A stretch of DNA of 64,000 nucleotides from Rhizobium brockwellii (GCF_000769405.2 NZ_CP053439.1:2976001-3040000), one strand, 5' to 3'. Positions 1 through 9,116 are shown, counted from the first letter of the stretch. Translations and numbers: made by a program. The notes: generated from the letters alone by a model not told the origin.

Positions 1-589
1 CTTTCGCACCGATAGCGCCCAGCAGCGCGAGGAAGGCCAAAGACGCGGTTGCAACGGTATAGATCAGCACCGAGGCGGGCGAAAGTACCACCATGAGCAG
101 GGGTAATGCGGCCCCCACCCCAAACGTGACGGCCGACGTCAAGGCCGCCTCAACCGGCCGGGCCGCCATGTGTTCGACGATACCGAGTTCGTCGCGCGAA
201 TGCGCGTCGAGAGCATCATTAGCGGTCAGTTGGATCGCGACTTGCCTGGCCAGCTCGTCGGTAAGACCGCGTTTGACGTAGATCTGCTTTAGCTCCTCGT
301 ACTCAGCTTCGGGTTGCGTCTCCAACTCGATCCGTTCTCGCGCGAGATCGGCTTCCTCGGTGTCCGCTTGGGAGCTCACCGACACGTATTCGCCGGCCGC
401 CATGGACATTGCGCCCGCGACCAGACCAGCGACGCCTGCTACCAGGATCTGCGAGGGTCCGGCGGACGCGGTAGCGACGCCCATGATCAAGCTCGCCGTC
501 GAGACGATTCCATCGTTTGCGCCGAGGACGGCAGCCCGTAGCCAGCCGATGCGGGAGACCAAGTGATGTTCCGAATGCAGTCTGCTCAT
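1..589 (-). CDS. VIT1/CCC1-family membrane protein, 3' end outside window
   Basis: Reading leftward from ATG 587-589 gives a protein starting MSRLHSEHHLVSRIGWLRAA, followed by the VIT-family signature GANDGIVSTASLIMGV and then AGAMSMAAGEYVSVSSQAD. A soluble charged stretch (about residues 75-125) and further hydrophobic segments come before the window edge. VIT/CCC1 proteins move Fe(II) or Mn(II) out of the cytosol. GGAG lies 6-7 nt before the ATG. It starts 46 bp after the amino-acid permease stop on the same strand, so the two probably form one operon driven from the FixK box at 1948. The C-terminus is cut by the window edge. Family assignment is strong; the metal is not determined. Confidence 0.85.
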   Translation of the reverse strand, partial: MSRLHSEHHLVSRIGWLRAAVLGANDGIVSTASLIMGVATASAGPSQILVAGVAGLVAGAMSMAAGEYVSVSSQADTEEADLARERIELETQPEAEYEELKQIYVKRGLTDELARQVAIQLTANDALDAHSRDELGIVEHMAARPVEAALTSAVTFGVGAALPLLMVVLSPASVLIYTVATASLAFLALLGAIGAK

Positions 590-634
590 GCGCGTCTCCA
601 GGACAAAGTCGATTTTGACGTAGTGAGTGCGAGA

Positions 635-1903
635 TCAACCGATGAGCGCAACGTCGATCACGAGCAACGCGGCACTCGCGATCACACCTGCGACGGGCAC
701 CCAGAACGGGCAAATGAATACACCCGGAGGCAGCGCTATGGTCTCGGTCATCTTTATGCGGATCAGCGCCAGGTTTACCAAAGTGAACAGCCCCAAAGTG
801 CACTGCGATGTCAGCTTGGCGAGACCTTCGAGCGGTACGAAGATAGCAAACACAAGGATCGCCGTAGCCCCGATCAAAGTGGCGACGATCGGCGTTCCCG
901 TGTGAGGGTTCAGGCGTCCGAGCACCTGGGGGAGGTTTCCCTGTTGGACCAGGCCGTAGATCACCCGAGAGATCATAATCATGTGCACGATGATCCCGTT
1001 TAACGTCGCGATGATCGCGATCGCACTCATGGTCACGAGCGGCATGCCCGTCAGGCGTTCAAAGACGAGTGCGAGCGGCGCGGGCGACCTTGCCAGTTCG
1101 TCCGGAGGAACAGTGACCACAGCGACCCATGTGACGCCGGCATAGATGACGGCAGTCAGCCCTAACGTCACGAAGAGCGCGCGAGGCAGAGTCTTCGACG
1201 GCGTCTTCATCTCTTCGGCAATGTTGACCAGGTGTTCGAAGCCGATGAAGGAGAACACCGCAATCATGGCGGTACCGAACACGCCGACCCAGGCCGTGGG
1301 ATTGCCGCCGGGCCATGCCTCCGGCAGGCGTTCGATCAGGCCAACACCTTCGGAGAACCCCGCTCCGACGATGAGGAGCAGACCACCGACCTCGATGAGC
1401 GTCATAACACCTGCGAAAGTGATCGAGCTGGCTGTCGCCAGGCATGAAATAGCAGCCATTGTCAGCACGACGCCGGCGATGATCGAGGATCCAGGAAGCG
1501 GAAGGAGGACGCCTACATATCCAGCACTACCAGCGCTGATCGTCGCTGCCGAGATGATCGCCGTCACGATGACCAGCAACCCGGTCAAGATCGTGAACCA
1601 TCGCAGTCTAAATGCCCTGTCGACATAGGCGGCTTCACTTGCGCTGACGGGCATTCGCGTGCCGAGTTCCGCAAACGAGGCCGCGCTCAAGCCCATGACT
1701 GCGGCGGCACCCAGGAACGCAAGCGGTGCATGCATGCCCGCCCGCCCGGCGGCGACGCCGACGAGCACGTAAATACCCGCGCCTATGGTGACGCCGAGAC
1801 CGTACAGGACGGCGTGCGACAGGGTTAGCGTGCGTGCTAGTCTCGGCCGTATCCCGGCGGCTTCGGCGGTCGTTGAATTCACTTCGCGCTCCCATTGTCG
1901 CAA
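635..1903 (-). CDS. APC-superfamily amino acid permease
   Basis: A 422-aa polytopic membrane protein with the APC entry signature TLSHAVLYGLGVTIGAGIYVLVG in its first helix region and roughly 11-12 hydrophobic segments. It resembles cationic-amino-acid-type permeases. The start is the TTG at 1901-1903, because a strong AGGAGG sits 6 nt upstream; a GTG seven codons later is an alternative. A perfect FixK box lies 45 bp upstream of this start, and the VIT-family gene follows. Substrate cannot be told from sequence. Uptake of amino acids under low oxygen is an inference from the promoter. Confidence 0.85.
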   Translation of the reverse strand: MRQWEREVNSTTAEAAGIRPRLARTLTLSHAVLYGLGVTIGAGIYVLVGVAAGRAGMHAPLAFLGAAAVMGLSAASFAELGTRMPVSASEAAYVDRAFRLRWFTILTGLLVIVTAIISAATISAGSAGYVGVLLPLPGSSIIAGVVLTMAAISCLATASSITFAGVMTLIEVGGLLLIVGAGFSEGVGLIERLPEAWPGGNPTAWVGVFGTAMIAVFSFIGFEHLVNIAEEMKTPSKTLPRALFVTLGLTAVIYAGVTWVAVVTVPPDELARSPAPLALVFERLTGMPLVTMSAIAIIATLNGIIVHMIMISRVIYGLVQQGNLPQVLGRLNPHTGTPIVATLIGATAILVFAIFVPLEGLAKLTSQCTLGLFTLVNLALIRIKMTETIALPPGVFICPFWVPVAGVIASAALLVIDVALIG

Positions 1904-1947
1904 GCACGTCCTCCTGAATTCAATACCGGATCTCGGCCATCAAGGAT

Positions 1948-1961
1948 TTGACCACGATCAA
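1948..1961. promoter_or_regulatory. FixK/FNR box TTGACCACGATCAA
   Basis: Perfect TTGA-N6-TCAA palindrome, 45 bp upstream of the permease-VIT unit and 209 bp upstream of the universal stress gene at 2170. It matches the FNR/FixK consensus and recurs throughout the first 29 kb of the window. Confidence 0.85.
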
Positions 1962-2088
1962 CTTCCGCAGACTTCCAGTTGGAAAGGCACCGGTGTGAAC
2001 GTCCGGTTATCCTGGCGCTCTTCGAAGGAGAGGCGGAATTCTGGCACGCGGCGCCGTGCCGAGGCCAGAGAAGCCGGAGCGCCGGCAA

Positions 2089-2102
2089 TTGCGTTACATC
2101 AA
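2089..2102. promoter_or_regulatory. Variant FixK box TTGCGTTACATCAA
   Basis: One mismatch to TTGA-N6-TCAA, 68 bp upstream of the RBS-supported start of the universal stress gene at 2170. That is the spacing seen for perfect boxes elsewhere in the island, which is why I keep it despite the mismatch. Confidence 0.5.
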
Positions 2103-2169
2103 TGCCGAGTTGAGACGAATGGAGATAGATGATTGCAATCGTGGCGGTCCGCGAGAGATGGAGCAGGAC

Positions 2170-3003
2170 ATGACGGCACAATATTTTCTCCCGCTGGCAA
2201 CATATCCCGATTCAAGTTCCGGATTGATCATTTCGAACGCCGTAACGTTTGCTGGGTATTACAGCGCGCATCTTCACGCGTGCGCGCTAACAGTCGCGAT
2301 TCCGCACATCCCCAACGCATGGTCGTCTTTGCTGCTCGATACTCCGAAGATGATCGAGCATGCCGAGATTTTGAGCCGCGATCGTGCCGCAACGCTGGTT
2401 TCAGCGGCAACGAACCTCGCAGCGAGCGCCGAGGTTGAATTATCTTGTCGAACGGTGAAAACCGCCTTGCCCTTATTGCACGACACGGCAGCCACGGAAG
2501 CACGTTTTTTCGATCTGGCTATTCTCGAATGTATCGCAGACGTTCCCGATACCCGTATTGTCGCCGAAGCGGTCATATTCGGATCCGGCCGGCCGGCCAT
2601 CATCTTTCCCAAAAAGACCCTTGCGGGCCCAATCGACCATCTGGTCATCGCCTGGGACGGAAGCCGAGCCGCCGCTCGGGCCGTCAACGATGCAAACCCT
2701 TTCATTCACAAGGCCAAGCGGGTCTCGGTCCTATCTGTGACGGGCGAAAAGCCGCTGCCGGAGCCAAGCGGAGCGCACCTTGCTGAGATCCTGGTTTCGA
2801 GCGGCGTCAATGCAAGCTCAACGGCCGCTCGGTTTACTTCGTCATCCATCGGTTTGAGCATTCAGCAAACAGCACTGGAACTGGGCGCCGATATTCTGGT
2901 CATGGGAGGATTTGGACACTCGAGGTTACGCGATTTTGTCCTTGGCGGAGCAACCGATGGCGTGTTGCACGAGCCTCTTTTGCCCGTCCTCATGTCACAT
3001 TGA
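2170..3003 (+). CDS. Universal stress protein, tandem UspA domains
   Basis: 277 aa starting MTAQYFLPLATYPDSSS. The start is the ATG at 2170 rather than an earlier in-frame one, because GGAGCAGGAC precedes it and the paralogue at 22917 begins at the same place (MKPQFHLPLSTYPDASS). The N-terminal half is a degenerate Usp domain. The C-terminal half carries VIAWDGSRAAARAV and the nucleotide-binding glycine motif GGFGHSRLRDFVLGG near residues 240-255. Usp proteins bind ATP and protect cells during growth arrest. One of four usp genes in the island, preceded by a variant FixK box. Confidence 0.88.
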   Translation: MTAQYFLPLATYPDSSSGLIISNAVTFAGYYSAHLHACALTVAIPHIPNAWSSLLLDTPKMIEHAEILSRDRAATLVSAATNLAASAEVELSCRTVKTALPLLHDTAATEARFFDLAILECIADVPDTRIVAEAVIFGSGRPAIIFPKKTLAGPIDHLVIAWDGSRAAARAVNDANPFIHKAKRVSVLSVTGEKPLPEPSGAHLAEILVSSGVNASSTAARFTSSSIGLSIQQTALELGADILVMGGFGHSRLRDFVLGGATDGVLHEPLLPVLMSH

Positions 3004-3085
3004 CGAACTGCCCCCGTCGTAGCTTATGACTGGCTTCGGCTGCTATCGAGCGGCGGGACCTTACCGGGTTCGAACGGCGTGGACG

Positions 3086-3099
3086 TTGATATCGATCAA
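3086..3099. promoter_or_regulatory. FixK/FNR box TTGATATCGATCAA
   Basis: Perfect TTGA-N6-TCAA, 97 bp upstream of the Mg-type P-ATPase start. No other gene lies between. Confidence 0.8.
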
Positions 3100-3196
3100 G
3101 CCAGGCACCTTCGACGCGAAATACGAAGCTTGACAACCATCAATGACGTCCTCCTGGCGAAGACGATAATCGGCGAAATCACATACGGAGTTCGCC

Positions 3197-5836
3197 ATGA
3201 ATATCCCCGTTCCTCCTTCTCCTCTCCCTTCGTCCGCTTTAGAGGTCGCGATCCCTGCCTACTGGACGAGGTCGCCCTCGGAGCTCGGCGCTGCATTCGC
3301 CACGTCCCTGCAGGACGGGCTGACGACCGCCGAAGCCGAAGAACGCATGCGACGGTTCGGACCGAACTCTCTTTCCGACGAAAGCCGTGGAGGCATGCTG
3401 GCAGACTTGGCGCGCCAGTTCAAAAGTCCGCTCGTGCTCGTGCTGGTGTTCGCAGCGCTCGTCGCGGGTGGCGTCGGCGAAGTCCACGACGCCACCATCA
3501 TCGGCATCATCATTCTCGCTAGCTGCTTTCTGGGCTTTCTGCAGGAACATGGCGCGCAACGAGCGGTCGAGGCGCTGCGACAGCGAATTTCTCTCACTTC
3601 AAAGGTCCGCCGCGACGGCGCCGACAAGGTCGTGGCCGCAATCGGCATCGTACCGGGTGACCTGATCCTGCTCTCGGCCGGGAGCCTCGTGCCCGTCGAC
3701 GCAGTCGTCATCGTCGCGCAGGATCTCAACGTCAGCGAAGCGACGCTCACCGGAGAGACTTTTCCTGTAGCGAAGGCGCCCGGCGTTTCAACAAAAGACG
3801 CCGGTCTTGCAGATCGTTCCAACTGCGTGTTCACGGGAACCTCGGTTCGGAGCGGCACAGCGACTGCCCTTGCGATCGCGACCGGCCCCCGCACGGAATT
3901 CGCACGGATCGCCAGCGCCGTCGCGCGTCAGATTCCGGAAACGGAATTCGCGCGAGGTGTTCGGCATTTCGGATTTCTGATGACGCGGATCATGCTGTGC
4001 ATCGTCGTCGTCGTATTGGTGGCGAATCTTCTGCTTCACAGACCTATCGTGGACTCTCTGCTTTTCTCGCTCGCGCTCGCCGTCGGCCTGACGCCGGAAC
4101 TGCTGCCTGCGATCATCAGCGTGACGCTCGCGCGCGGCGCGCGGACGATGTCGAAGTCTGGCGTGATCGTCCGCCGCCTTGATGCAATGGAGAACCTTGG
4201 CAGCATGGACGTGCTTTGCACGGACAAGACGGGCACGCTCACCGAGGGCGTCATCCGCCTCGACAGTTGCGTCGACCCGCAGGGCGTCGTCTCGCCTGAA
4301 GTGAGGCGGCTGGCACTTCTGAATTCAGCGTTTCAATCGGGAATGAAGAACCCTCTCGACGACGCCGTGACGGCCACGATCGCGGCCGGGGAGATTTCGT
4401 CCGACGCCCGCAAGCTTGCCGAGATCCCCTACGATTTCTCGCGCAAGCGTCTATCCGTAATCGTCGGCGGAAAGGACGGGCCACCGCTGTTGATCTGCAA
4501 AGGAGCGGCCACCAACGTGATCGACGTCTGCGCCACCGTCATGACCGAGGGTCGCGAGCTGCCATTGGACAACTATGTCCGCAATCAGTTGGACGACGTC
4601 TGCCGGCAATGGGGAGAAGCAGGCATGCGCGCGCTCGCAGTCGCCACCCGGCGCATATCCGAAGCAACTCCCGAAATCTCGCGGGAAGACGAATCCGGAC
4701 TTTGCCTGCAAGGTTTCCTGCTCTTCTCAGATCCGCCGAAGGCCGACATTTCAGCCGTAGTAGCAAGCCTCGTCGAACGAGGGGTGCGGATCAAGGTGAT
4801 ATCGGGAGACAACCGATATGTCGTCCAGCATCTCGCGTCGTCGATCGGAATCGACGGTTCCCGCATGCTCACGGGGAAAGAGGTCGGCCGCATGAGCAAC
4901 GAGGCACTGTTCAGCCGTGCGGGGAAAACCGACCTGTTCGTCGAAATCGACCCAAATCAGAAGGAACGGATCGTGGCGGCCCTCCGCAAGGCCGGACACG
5001 TGGTCGGATATCTTGGAGACGGGATAAACGATGCGCCCGCCCTTCACGAGGCGGACGTCGGGATTTCGGTGGACGGCGCGGCCGACGTCGCCCGCGAGGC
5101 TGCCGACGTCGTCTTGATACGGCAGGATCTCGCGGTCCTTTCGAAAGGCGTGGACGACGGACGCAGGACCTTCACCAACACGATGAAGTACATATCGATC
5201 GCGACCAGCGCCAACTTCGGCAACATGATCAGTATGGCAGCGGCGTCGCTCGTGCTGCCATTCCTGCCGCTCCTTGCCAAGCAGATACTGTTAAACAATC
5301 TGCTGTCGGATCTGCCGGCGATGGCAATCGCCACGGACAAGGTCGATCAGGCAGACCTTCGACGTCCGCAGCGTTGGGACATCTCCCGCATCAAGAGGTT
5401 CATGCTCTGGTTCGGCCCGCTAAGTTCTCTCTTCGATCTGGCGACGTTCGTCGTCCTCCTGGCAGTGTTTTCCGCCGGACAGGACGAGTTCCGCTCCGCA
5501 TGGTTCGTTGAATCGCTAATGACGCAGTTGGCGACCATGCTCGTCATCAGGACGCCCGGTCCGATCTGGAGAAGCCGACCCAGTCCGCTGCTATTCGGCA
5601 CGGCGATCGCCGTCGGTGCGGCGGGAGTGACCATCCCCTACACCCCGGTCGGCGGGCTTTTTGGGTTCGTTCCGATCCCCCTCGAAATTCTCGCAGTGCT
5701 TTTGGGTATCACCTCGATCTACGTGACAGCTCTCGAGATCGTGAAGATCTTCTACTTTACGACGCTGTCAAGGGAGGACCATTCACGGCCCCAAGCGTCG
5801 CGCCGTCGGCCCCGCACTCGAACAAGGCGCCGTTGA
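3197..5836 (+). CDS. mgtA: Magnesium-type (P3B) P-type ATPase
   Basis: 879 aa, the usual size for MgtA/MgtB Mg(II) importers. It shows an N-terminal cation-ATPase domain (GLTTAEAEERMRRFGPN), the actuator motif LTGET, phosphorylation site CTDKTGTLTEG with the acceptor Asp near residue 343, hinge motif GDGINDAP near 615, and a C-terminal membrane bundle (about residues 680-850). The ATG at 3197 has GGAG 7 nt upstream. It stands alone on the plus strand and ends convergent with the ABC-type membrane gene. The last 20 residues are Arg-rich and probably unstructured. Cation specificity is by family resemblance. Confidence 0.88.
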   Translation: MNIPVPPSPLPSSALEVAIPAYWTRSPSELGAAFATSLQDGLTTAEAEERMRRFGPNSLSDESRGGMLADLARQFKSPLVLVLVFAALVAGGVGEVHDATIIGIIILASCFLGFLQEHGAQRAVEALRQRISLTSKVRRDGADKVVAAIGIVPGDLILLSAGSLVPVDAVVIVAQDLNVSEATLTGETFPVAKAPGVSTKDAGLADRSNCVFTGTSVRSGTATALAIATGPRTEFARIASAVARQIPETEFARGVRHFGFLMTRIMLCIVVVVLVANLLLHRPIVDSLLFSLALAVGLTPELLPAIISVTLARGARTMSKSGVIVRRLDAMENLGSMDVLCTDKTGTLTEGVIRLDSCVDPQGVVSPEVRRLALLNSAFQSGMKNPLDDAVTATIAAGEISSDARKLAEIPYDFSRKRLSVIVGGKDGPPLLICKGAATNVIDVCATVMTEGRELPLDNYVRNQLDDVCRQWGEAGMRALAVATRRISEATPEISREDESGLCLQGFLLFSDPPKADISAVVASLVERGVRIKVISGDNRYVVQHLASSIGIDGSRMLTGKEVGRMSNEALFSRAGKTDLFVEIDPNQKERIVAALRKAGHVVGYLGDGINDAPALHEADVGISVDGAADVAREAADVVLIRQDLAVLSKGVDDGRRTFTNTMKYISIATSANFGNMISMAAASLVLPFLPLLAKQILLNNLLSDLPAMAIATDKVDQADLRRPQRWDISRIKRFMLWFGPLSSLFDLATFVVLLAVFSAGQDEFRSAWFVESLMTQLATMLVIRTPGPIWRSRPSPLLFGTAIAVGAAGVTIPYTPVGGLFGFVPIPLEILAVLLGITSIYVTALEIVKIFYFTTLSREDHSRPQASRRRPRTRTRRR

Positions 5837-5884
5837 AAATAGGCGCGATCGCTCGGCGCGGGAGCGCGGAGTCTCAAAATGCAC

Positions 5885-6886
5885 TCATATTTCGTGGTTG
5901 CCAGCGCCATCGAACTTCGCGGCGTCCCTGATTAGCCGGAACTTCACCTGGGTCACCCTGAGGTCACGATACCAGTCCACGATCGCCCCCCAAGGGTCGA
6001 CGATCTTCGCCAGTCCCGAGACGAAGGCGACCACGGTGCCTATCTCGGTCTTGCCGGTGACAACATAATATCCCCCCAGGACGAAAATGCCGACATAGCC
6101 CAGTTGCGCCATGAGATTCATGAGAAAGTTCATGGCGTACTTGTAGCGGTAGATCTCCATGTTGGCGGCGAAGATCGCTCCGATGCGCGAAGTCTGAGGA
6201 TCCTCATCCTGGCCACCTTCGATCGCATGCACCATGCCTTCGCTGACGTCGCGCATGATGGCGACCTTCGCCTCGACCCGGCGGTTGATCGCGGCCTGCA
6301 ACATTGGGACGAACGCAATCTGCGGGGCGAAGGTCGCTGCGACGGCCAGCATCATCAGCGGCTGGAGATAGATCAGATAACTGCCGACGGTGACAAGGAT
6401 GCCGATCTGCAGCAGCGGCTCGGAGATGCTGGTCCCAACGAAACCGCCCACCGGTTCTGCTTCCGCAAGGACGATCGACAGCTCGACGCCTTCGAGCATG
6501 GATTCTGATGGCGGCGTCTCGGCCCGATGCAGAACACGCGCCCGCAGCCAGAGCGTGCCCTTCTCGCCCACCCAGCTTCTGTAGAGATTGAGGGCGAATT
6601 TTATCGCGCCCTCCAACACTGCCACCGCGAGATAGAGGGATACGAGGAAAAGAAGCGACCCGTATGACGCTTGCTGGGTCGCCTCATTGACGATCCGGCG
6701 CTGGAGTTCGAGAGGCGCCGCGCCTATGATAAACAGAACCAGGGACAGCCCGGCGATCAACGCCTGATGACGCCTTCCCATCAGCCAGATGAAACCGAAC
6801 AGTTGGGAGGGCATCGAATCCGCCGCGCTTCCGGTCTTTTGCGAGACGCGGCCGGGCAATTCAATCCTGGAGGGCCAAATGTTCAT
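5885..6886 (-). CDS. ABC-exporter-type membrane domain without ATPase
   Basis: 333 aa with about six hydrophobic segments arranged like the type I ABC exporter membrane domain (QLFGFIWLMGRRHQALIAG, then GGYYVVTGKTEIGTVVAFVSGLAKIVDPWG). No Walker A, signature or Walker B motif follows; the protein stops soon after the last helix. It is the last gene of a unit CBS-BON, small membrane protein, this gene, presumably run from the FixK box at 7806. Either it partners with an ATPase encoded elsewhere or it has become a non-transporting membrane protein. The start at 6886 has a weak RBS; ATG 6814 is possible. Confidence 0.7.
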   Translation of the reverse strand: MNIWPSRIELPGRVSQKTGSAADSMPSQLFGFIWLMGRRHQALIAGLSLVLFIIGAAPLELQRRIVNEATQQASYGSLLFLVSLYLAVAVLEGAIKFALNLYRSWVGEKGTLWLRARVLHRAETPPSESMLEGVELSIVLAEAEPVGGFVGTSISEPLLQIGILVTVGSYLIYLQPLMMLAVAATFAPQIAFVPMLQAAINRRVEAKVAIMRDVSEGMVHAIEGGQDEDPQTSRIGAIFAANMEIYRYKYAMNFLMNLMAQLGYVGIFVLGGYYVVTGKTEIGTVVAFVSGLAKIVDPWGAIVDWYRDLRVTQVKFRLIRDAAKFDGAGNHEI

Positions 6887-6893
6887 CGCGCAC

Positions 6894-7046
6894 TCACGGG
6901 TCAGAGAGAGAACGCTCGACGCGCCCGCTTCGAGAGTCGTCGGATGGTTTCACCAGCAGGACGTCCACGACCGTCCCGACCATGAGGATCAGGATGACGA
7001 GGAGAAGCCTCGACATGACGGCGTCTGCGATGACCCTGACAAACAT
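6894..7046 (-). CDS. Small single-pass membrane protein, 50 aa
   Basis: Starts MFVRVIADAVMSRLLLVILI, continues with hydrophobic LMVGTVVDVLLV, then a polar charged tail. GGAG lies 9 nt before the ATG. It sits between the CBS-BON gene (42 bp upstream) and the ABC-type membrane gene (8 bp downstream) on the same strand, so it is likely cotranscribed and could be a small subunit of that membrane protein. I do not recognise a family. Confidence 0.6.
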   Translation of the reverse strand: MFVRVIADAVMSRLLLVILILMVGTVVDVLLVKPSDDSRSGRVERSLSDP

Positions 7047-7088
7047 GACGGAAACTCCAGGGACGATTTCATCGTTTGAGGGGGCTCA

Positions 7089-7751
7089 TCATGCGGAAGC
7101 CAGGGTGATCTTGTTCACCACGCCGCCGACGCCGCGGACGCTTTCCGCCGCCACCCTGGCCGCTGAGCGCTCCAGCTCCGTCTCGACCTCTCCCCTCAGG
7201 GTGACCACCCCGTTGGAGACGGTCGCATTGACCATGGGGGGCGTTATTTCGAGCTCGGCTTCCAGGCGGCTACGAACGGCGGTCCATAGGGCCTCGTCGC
7301 CGGAAGCGGTGCACTGTCGTGGAACATCGAGAAGCGCTCGCATCAAGTCGCGACGGCTGATCATTCCGGCGAGCCTGCCGTTCTCGACGACAGGCAGGTG
7401 TTTGATGTCGTGGGCCTGCAGGAGTTCCGCGAGCTGGCTCGCGGTGGCGGTCGGGGCGGCGCTGATGACAGGCGTCGACATCACGTCCTTGACGCGCCAG
7501 CTTCGCGCCTTCACATAGTCCGCCAGTGCATCTTCGCGGTCGCGCGTATGCGGTACCGCCCGTCTCGCCCAAGACGACGCCACCCGGCGCAGCAGGTCTC
7601 CCTCGGTGACGATGCCCGTGAGCCGCCTTTCGCCATCGACGACGGGCACCGCGCCGATCTTGCTGGCGTTGACGATCTCGACGGCTTCCCTGACGTTGTG
7701 TCCCTCGTCGAGCGTCGTCACGGGGGTCGTCATGATGTCTCTAGCAAGCAT
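7089..7751 (-). CDS. CBS-pair and BON domain protein
   Basis: 220 aa from ATG 7751, chosen because AAGGAG lies 8 nt upstream. CBS1 (about residues 1-55) reads MTTPVTTLDEGHNVREAVEI and IGAVPVVDGERRLTGIVTEGDLL. CBS2 (about 82-140) reads KDVMSTPVISAAPTATASQL and HLPVVENGRLAGMISRRDLM. A C-terminal BON domain (about 150-217) contains GVVTLRGEVE. CBS pairs sense adenine nucleotides; BON domains are usually envelope-associated, but no signal peptide is present. Similar CBS proteins belong to the mycobacterial dormancy regulon (Hrp1). A perfect FixK box lies 55 bp upstream. Confidence 0.88.
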   Translation of the reverse strand: MLARDIMTTPVTTLDEGHNVREAVEIVNASKIGAVPVVDGERRLTGIVTEGDLLRRVASSWARRAVPHTRDREDALADYVKARSWRVKDVMSTPVISAAPTATASQLAELLQAHDIKHLPVVENGRLAGMISRRDLMRALLDVPRQCTASGDEALWTAVRSRLEAELEITPPMVNATVSNGVVTLRGEVETELERSAARVAAESVRGVGGVVNKITLASA

Positions 7752-7805
7752 CGCGCTGTCTCCTTGTTGGTCGGACAATTACGGAGCCAACACACGTTGA
7801 GCGCA

Positions 7806-7819
7806 TTGACGTGGATCAA
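7806..7819. promoter_or_regulatory. FixK/FNR box TTGACGTGGATCAA
   Basis: Perfect palindrome between the divergent CBS-BON gene (55 bp) and the type III polyketide synthase (177 bp). The spacing favours the CBS-BON operon; control of the polyketide synthase is possible but less certain. Confidence 0.85.
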
Positions 7820-7995
7820 GCCCGACACGAAGCCGCGGGAGGCCGTCTTCGCGCGTCGTCGTCTCCGGAGCCTTCCGACGAAGTGCGGCATCAGGCTCGC
7901 CGGCATTGCAACCTTTTGCAGGATCAACACGTTATGGTTCGGTTTCGTCCTCGCGCTGCACACCAAAGTCTTTCCGCGCCGTCGCAAGGAGTCTT

Positions 7996-9048
7996 ATGCA
8001 GCATTCCGTCAAGCTGGTATCCGTCGGTACAGCAGTTCCGCCACATGTCATCGATCAGGGTGACGCGGCGCGAGCGTCGCACACCGCGTTCTCATCGCGA
8101 TTTGGCGATTTCGAAAAGCTGGCAAGGGTGTTTGAAACCTCGGGGATTCGACGCCGCTATGGCGTCCGGCCGATCGAGTGGTATCTCGAGACGTCGGGAT
8201 GGCCCGAACGAAACCTCGCTCATATCGAGGGAGCGGGTGCGATGTTCATGTCCGCCGCCTGCAAGGCTCTGGCGTCGGCGGGCCTTACAGCAGTCGACGT
8301 CGACACGATCGTAACGGTCTCCTCGACTGGTATTGCGACACCTAGTCTGGAAGCGAGAGTAAGCAGAGATCTGGGTTTCCGGGACGACGTCGAACGGGTG
8401 CCCGTCTTCGGCCTCGGCTGTGCCGGCGGAGTCTCCGGGCTTTCAATCGCGTCACGGCTGGCGGCATCCCGGCCAGGCTCCGTCGTGCTGGTAGTCGCGG
8501 TCGAGACCTGCACATTGGCATTTCGCATGGACAAGCTTACGAAGGCGAACATCGTGGCGACCGCCCTCTTCGGCGACGGGGCCGCCGCCTGCGTAGTCCG
8601 AGCCAGCGAGGCCGGTCTGGCCGAGATCGAATTTGCAGGCCAGCATACGTGGCCCGAAACGCTGGACATCATGGGGTGGAGCGTCGATCCGGAAGGTCTA
8701 GGCGTAATCTTCGACCGTGCAATACCACCGTTCGCCGAAACTCACGTGCTGAAGGGCGTAACATCGATACTCGCCCGATCAGATCTCACTCCTGCCGACG
8801 TTGACCGGTTTGCGTGCCACCCCGGTGGATCCAAGGTCATCACCGCCTTGGAATCGGCACTTAAGCTGAGCCAGGGAACCCTCGACAAGGAACGTGAGGT
8901 TCTCTCGGATTATGGGAACATGTCGTCGCCAACCGCGCTGTTCGTACTCGAGAAGCTTCTTGCGCACGGACTACCCAGGAGAACTGTCCTGACGGCGATG
9001 GGACCGGGCTTCACGCTTAGCTGCCTCTCGTTGAGGGCTGCAGCATGA
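7996..9048 (+). CDS. Type III polyketide synthase (chalcone synthase family)
   Basis: 350 aa from ATG 7996, chosen because AAGGAG lies 5 nt upstream; the frame stays open for 30 codons further upstream without an RBS. The thiolase-fold triad is visible: Cys142 in VFGLGCAGG, His275 in FACHPGGSKV, Asn308 in YGNMSSPT. The C-terminal GPGF loop is present as AMGPGFTLS. The family condenses malonyl-CoA onto an acyl-CoA starter, giving alkylresorcinols, pyrones or phloroglucinols. Related bacterial genes are often followed by an Icmt-like methyltransferase, of which only a stub remains here. Product unknown. Divergent from a FixK-controlled operon. Confidence 0.88.
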   Translation: MQHSVKLVSVGTAVPPHVIDQGDAARASHTAFSSRFGDFEKLARVFETSGIRRRYGVRPIEWYLETSGWPERNLAHIEGAGAMFMSAACKALASAGLTAVDVDTIVTVSSTGIATPSLEARVSRDLGFRDDVERVPVFGLGCAGGVSGLSIASRLAASRPGSVVLVVAVETCTLAFRMDKLTKANIVATALFGDGAAACVVRASEAGLAEIEFAGQHTWPETLDIMGWSVDPEGLGVIFDRAIPPFAETHVLKGVTSILARSDLTPADVDRFACHPGGSKVITALESALKLSQGTLDKEREVLSDYGNMSSPTALFVLEKLLAHGLPRRTVLTAMGPGFTLSCLSLRAAA

Positions 9049-9116
9049 TCCCCTCGATCATTGTTCTCGCCGCGGTCCCGCTGGTGCGGGTGGTGACACG
9101 GTTGAGATGGGCGTAG
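9045..9116 (+). pseudogene. Stub of an Icmt-like methyltransferase gene
   Basis: The synthase stop overlaps an ATG (ATGA at 9045-9048), typical of translational coupling. That reading frame gives MIPSIIVLAAVPLVRVVTRL and stops after 23 codons. A hydrophobic start of this kind is typical of isoprenylcysteine-carboxyl-methyltransferase-like proteins that follow type III polyketide synthases in many bacteria. The next 150 bp up to the acetate kinase stop hold no gene I recognise, so I read this as a deletion remnant. The identification is inference from context. Confidence 0.35.

Noticed and set aside
303..803. 166-codon minus-strand frame across the VIT and permease ends
   Set aside because: Out of frame with both; Arg-rich shadow.
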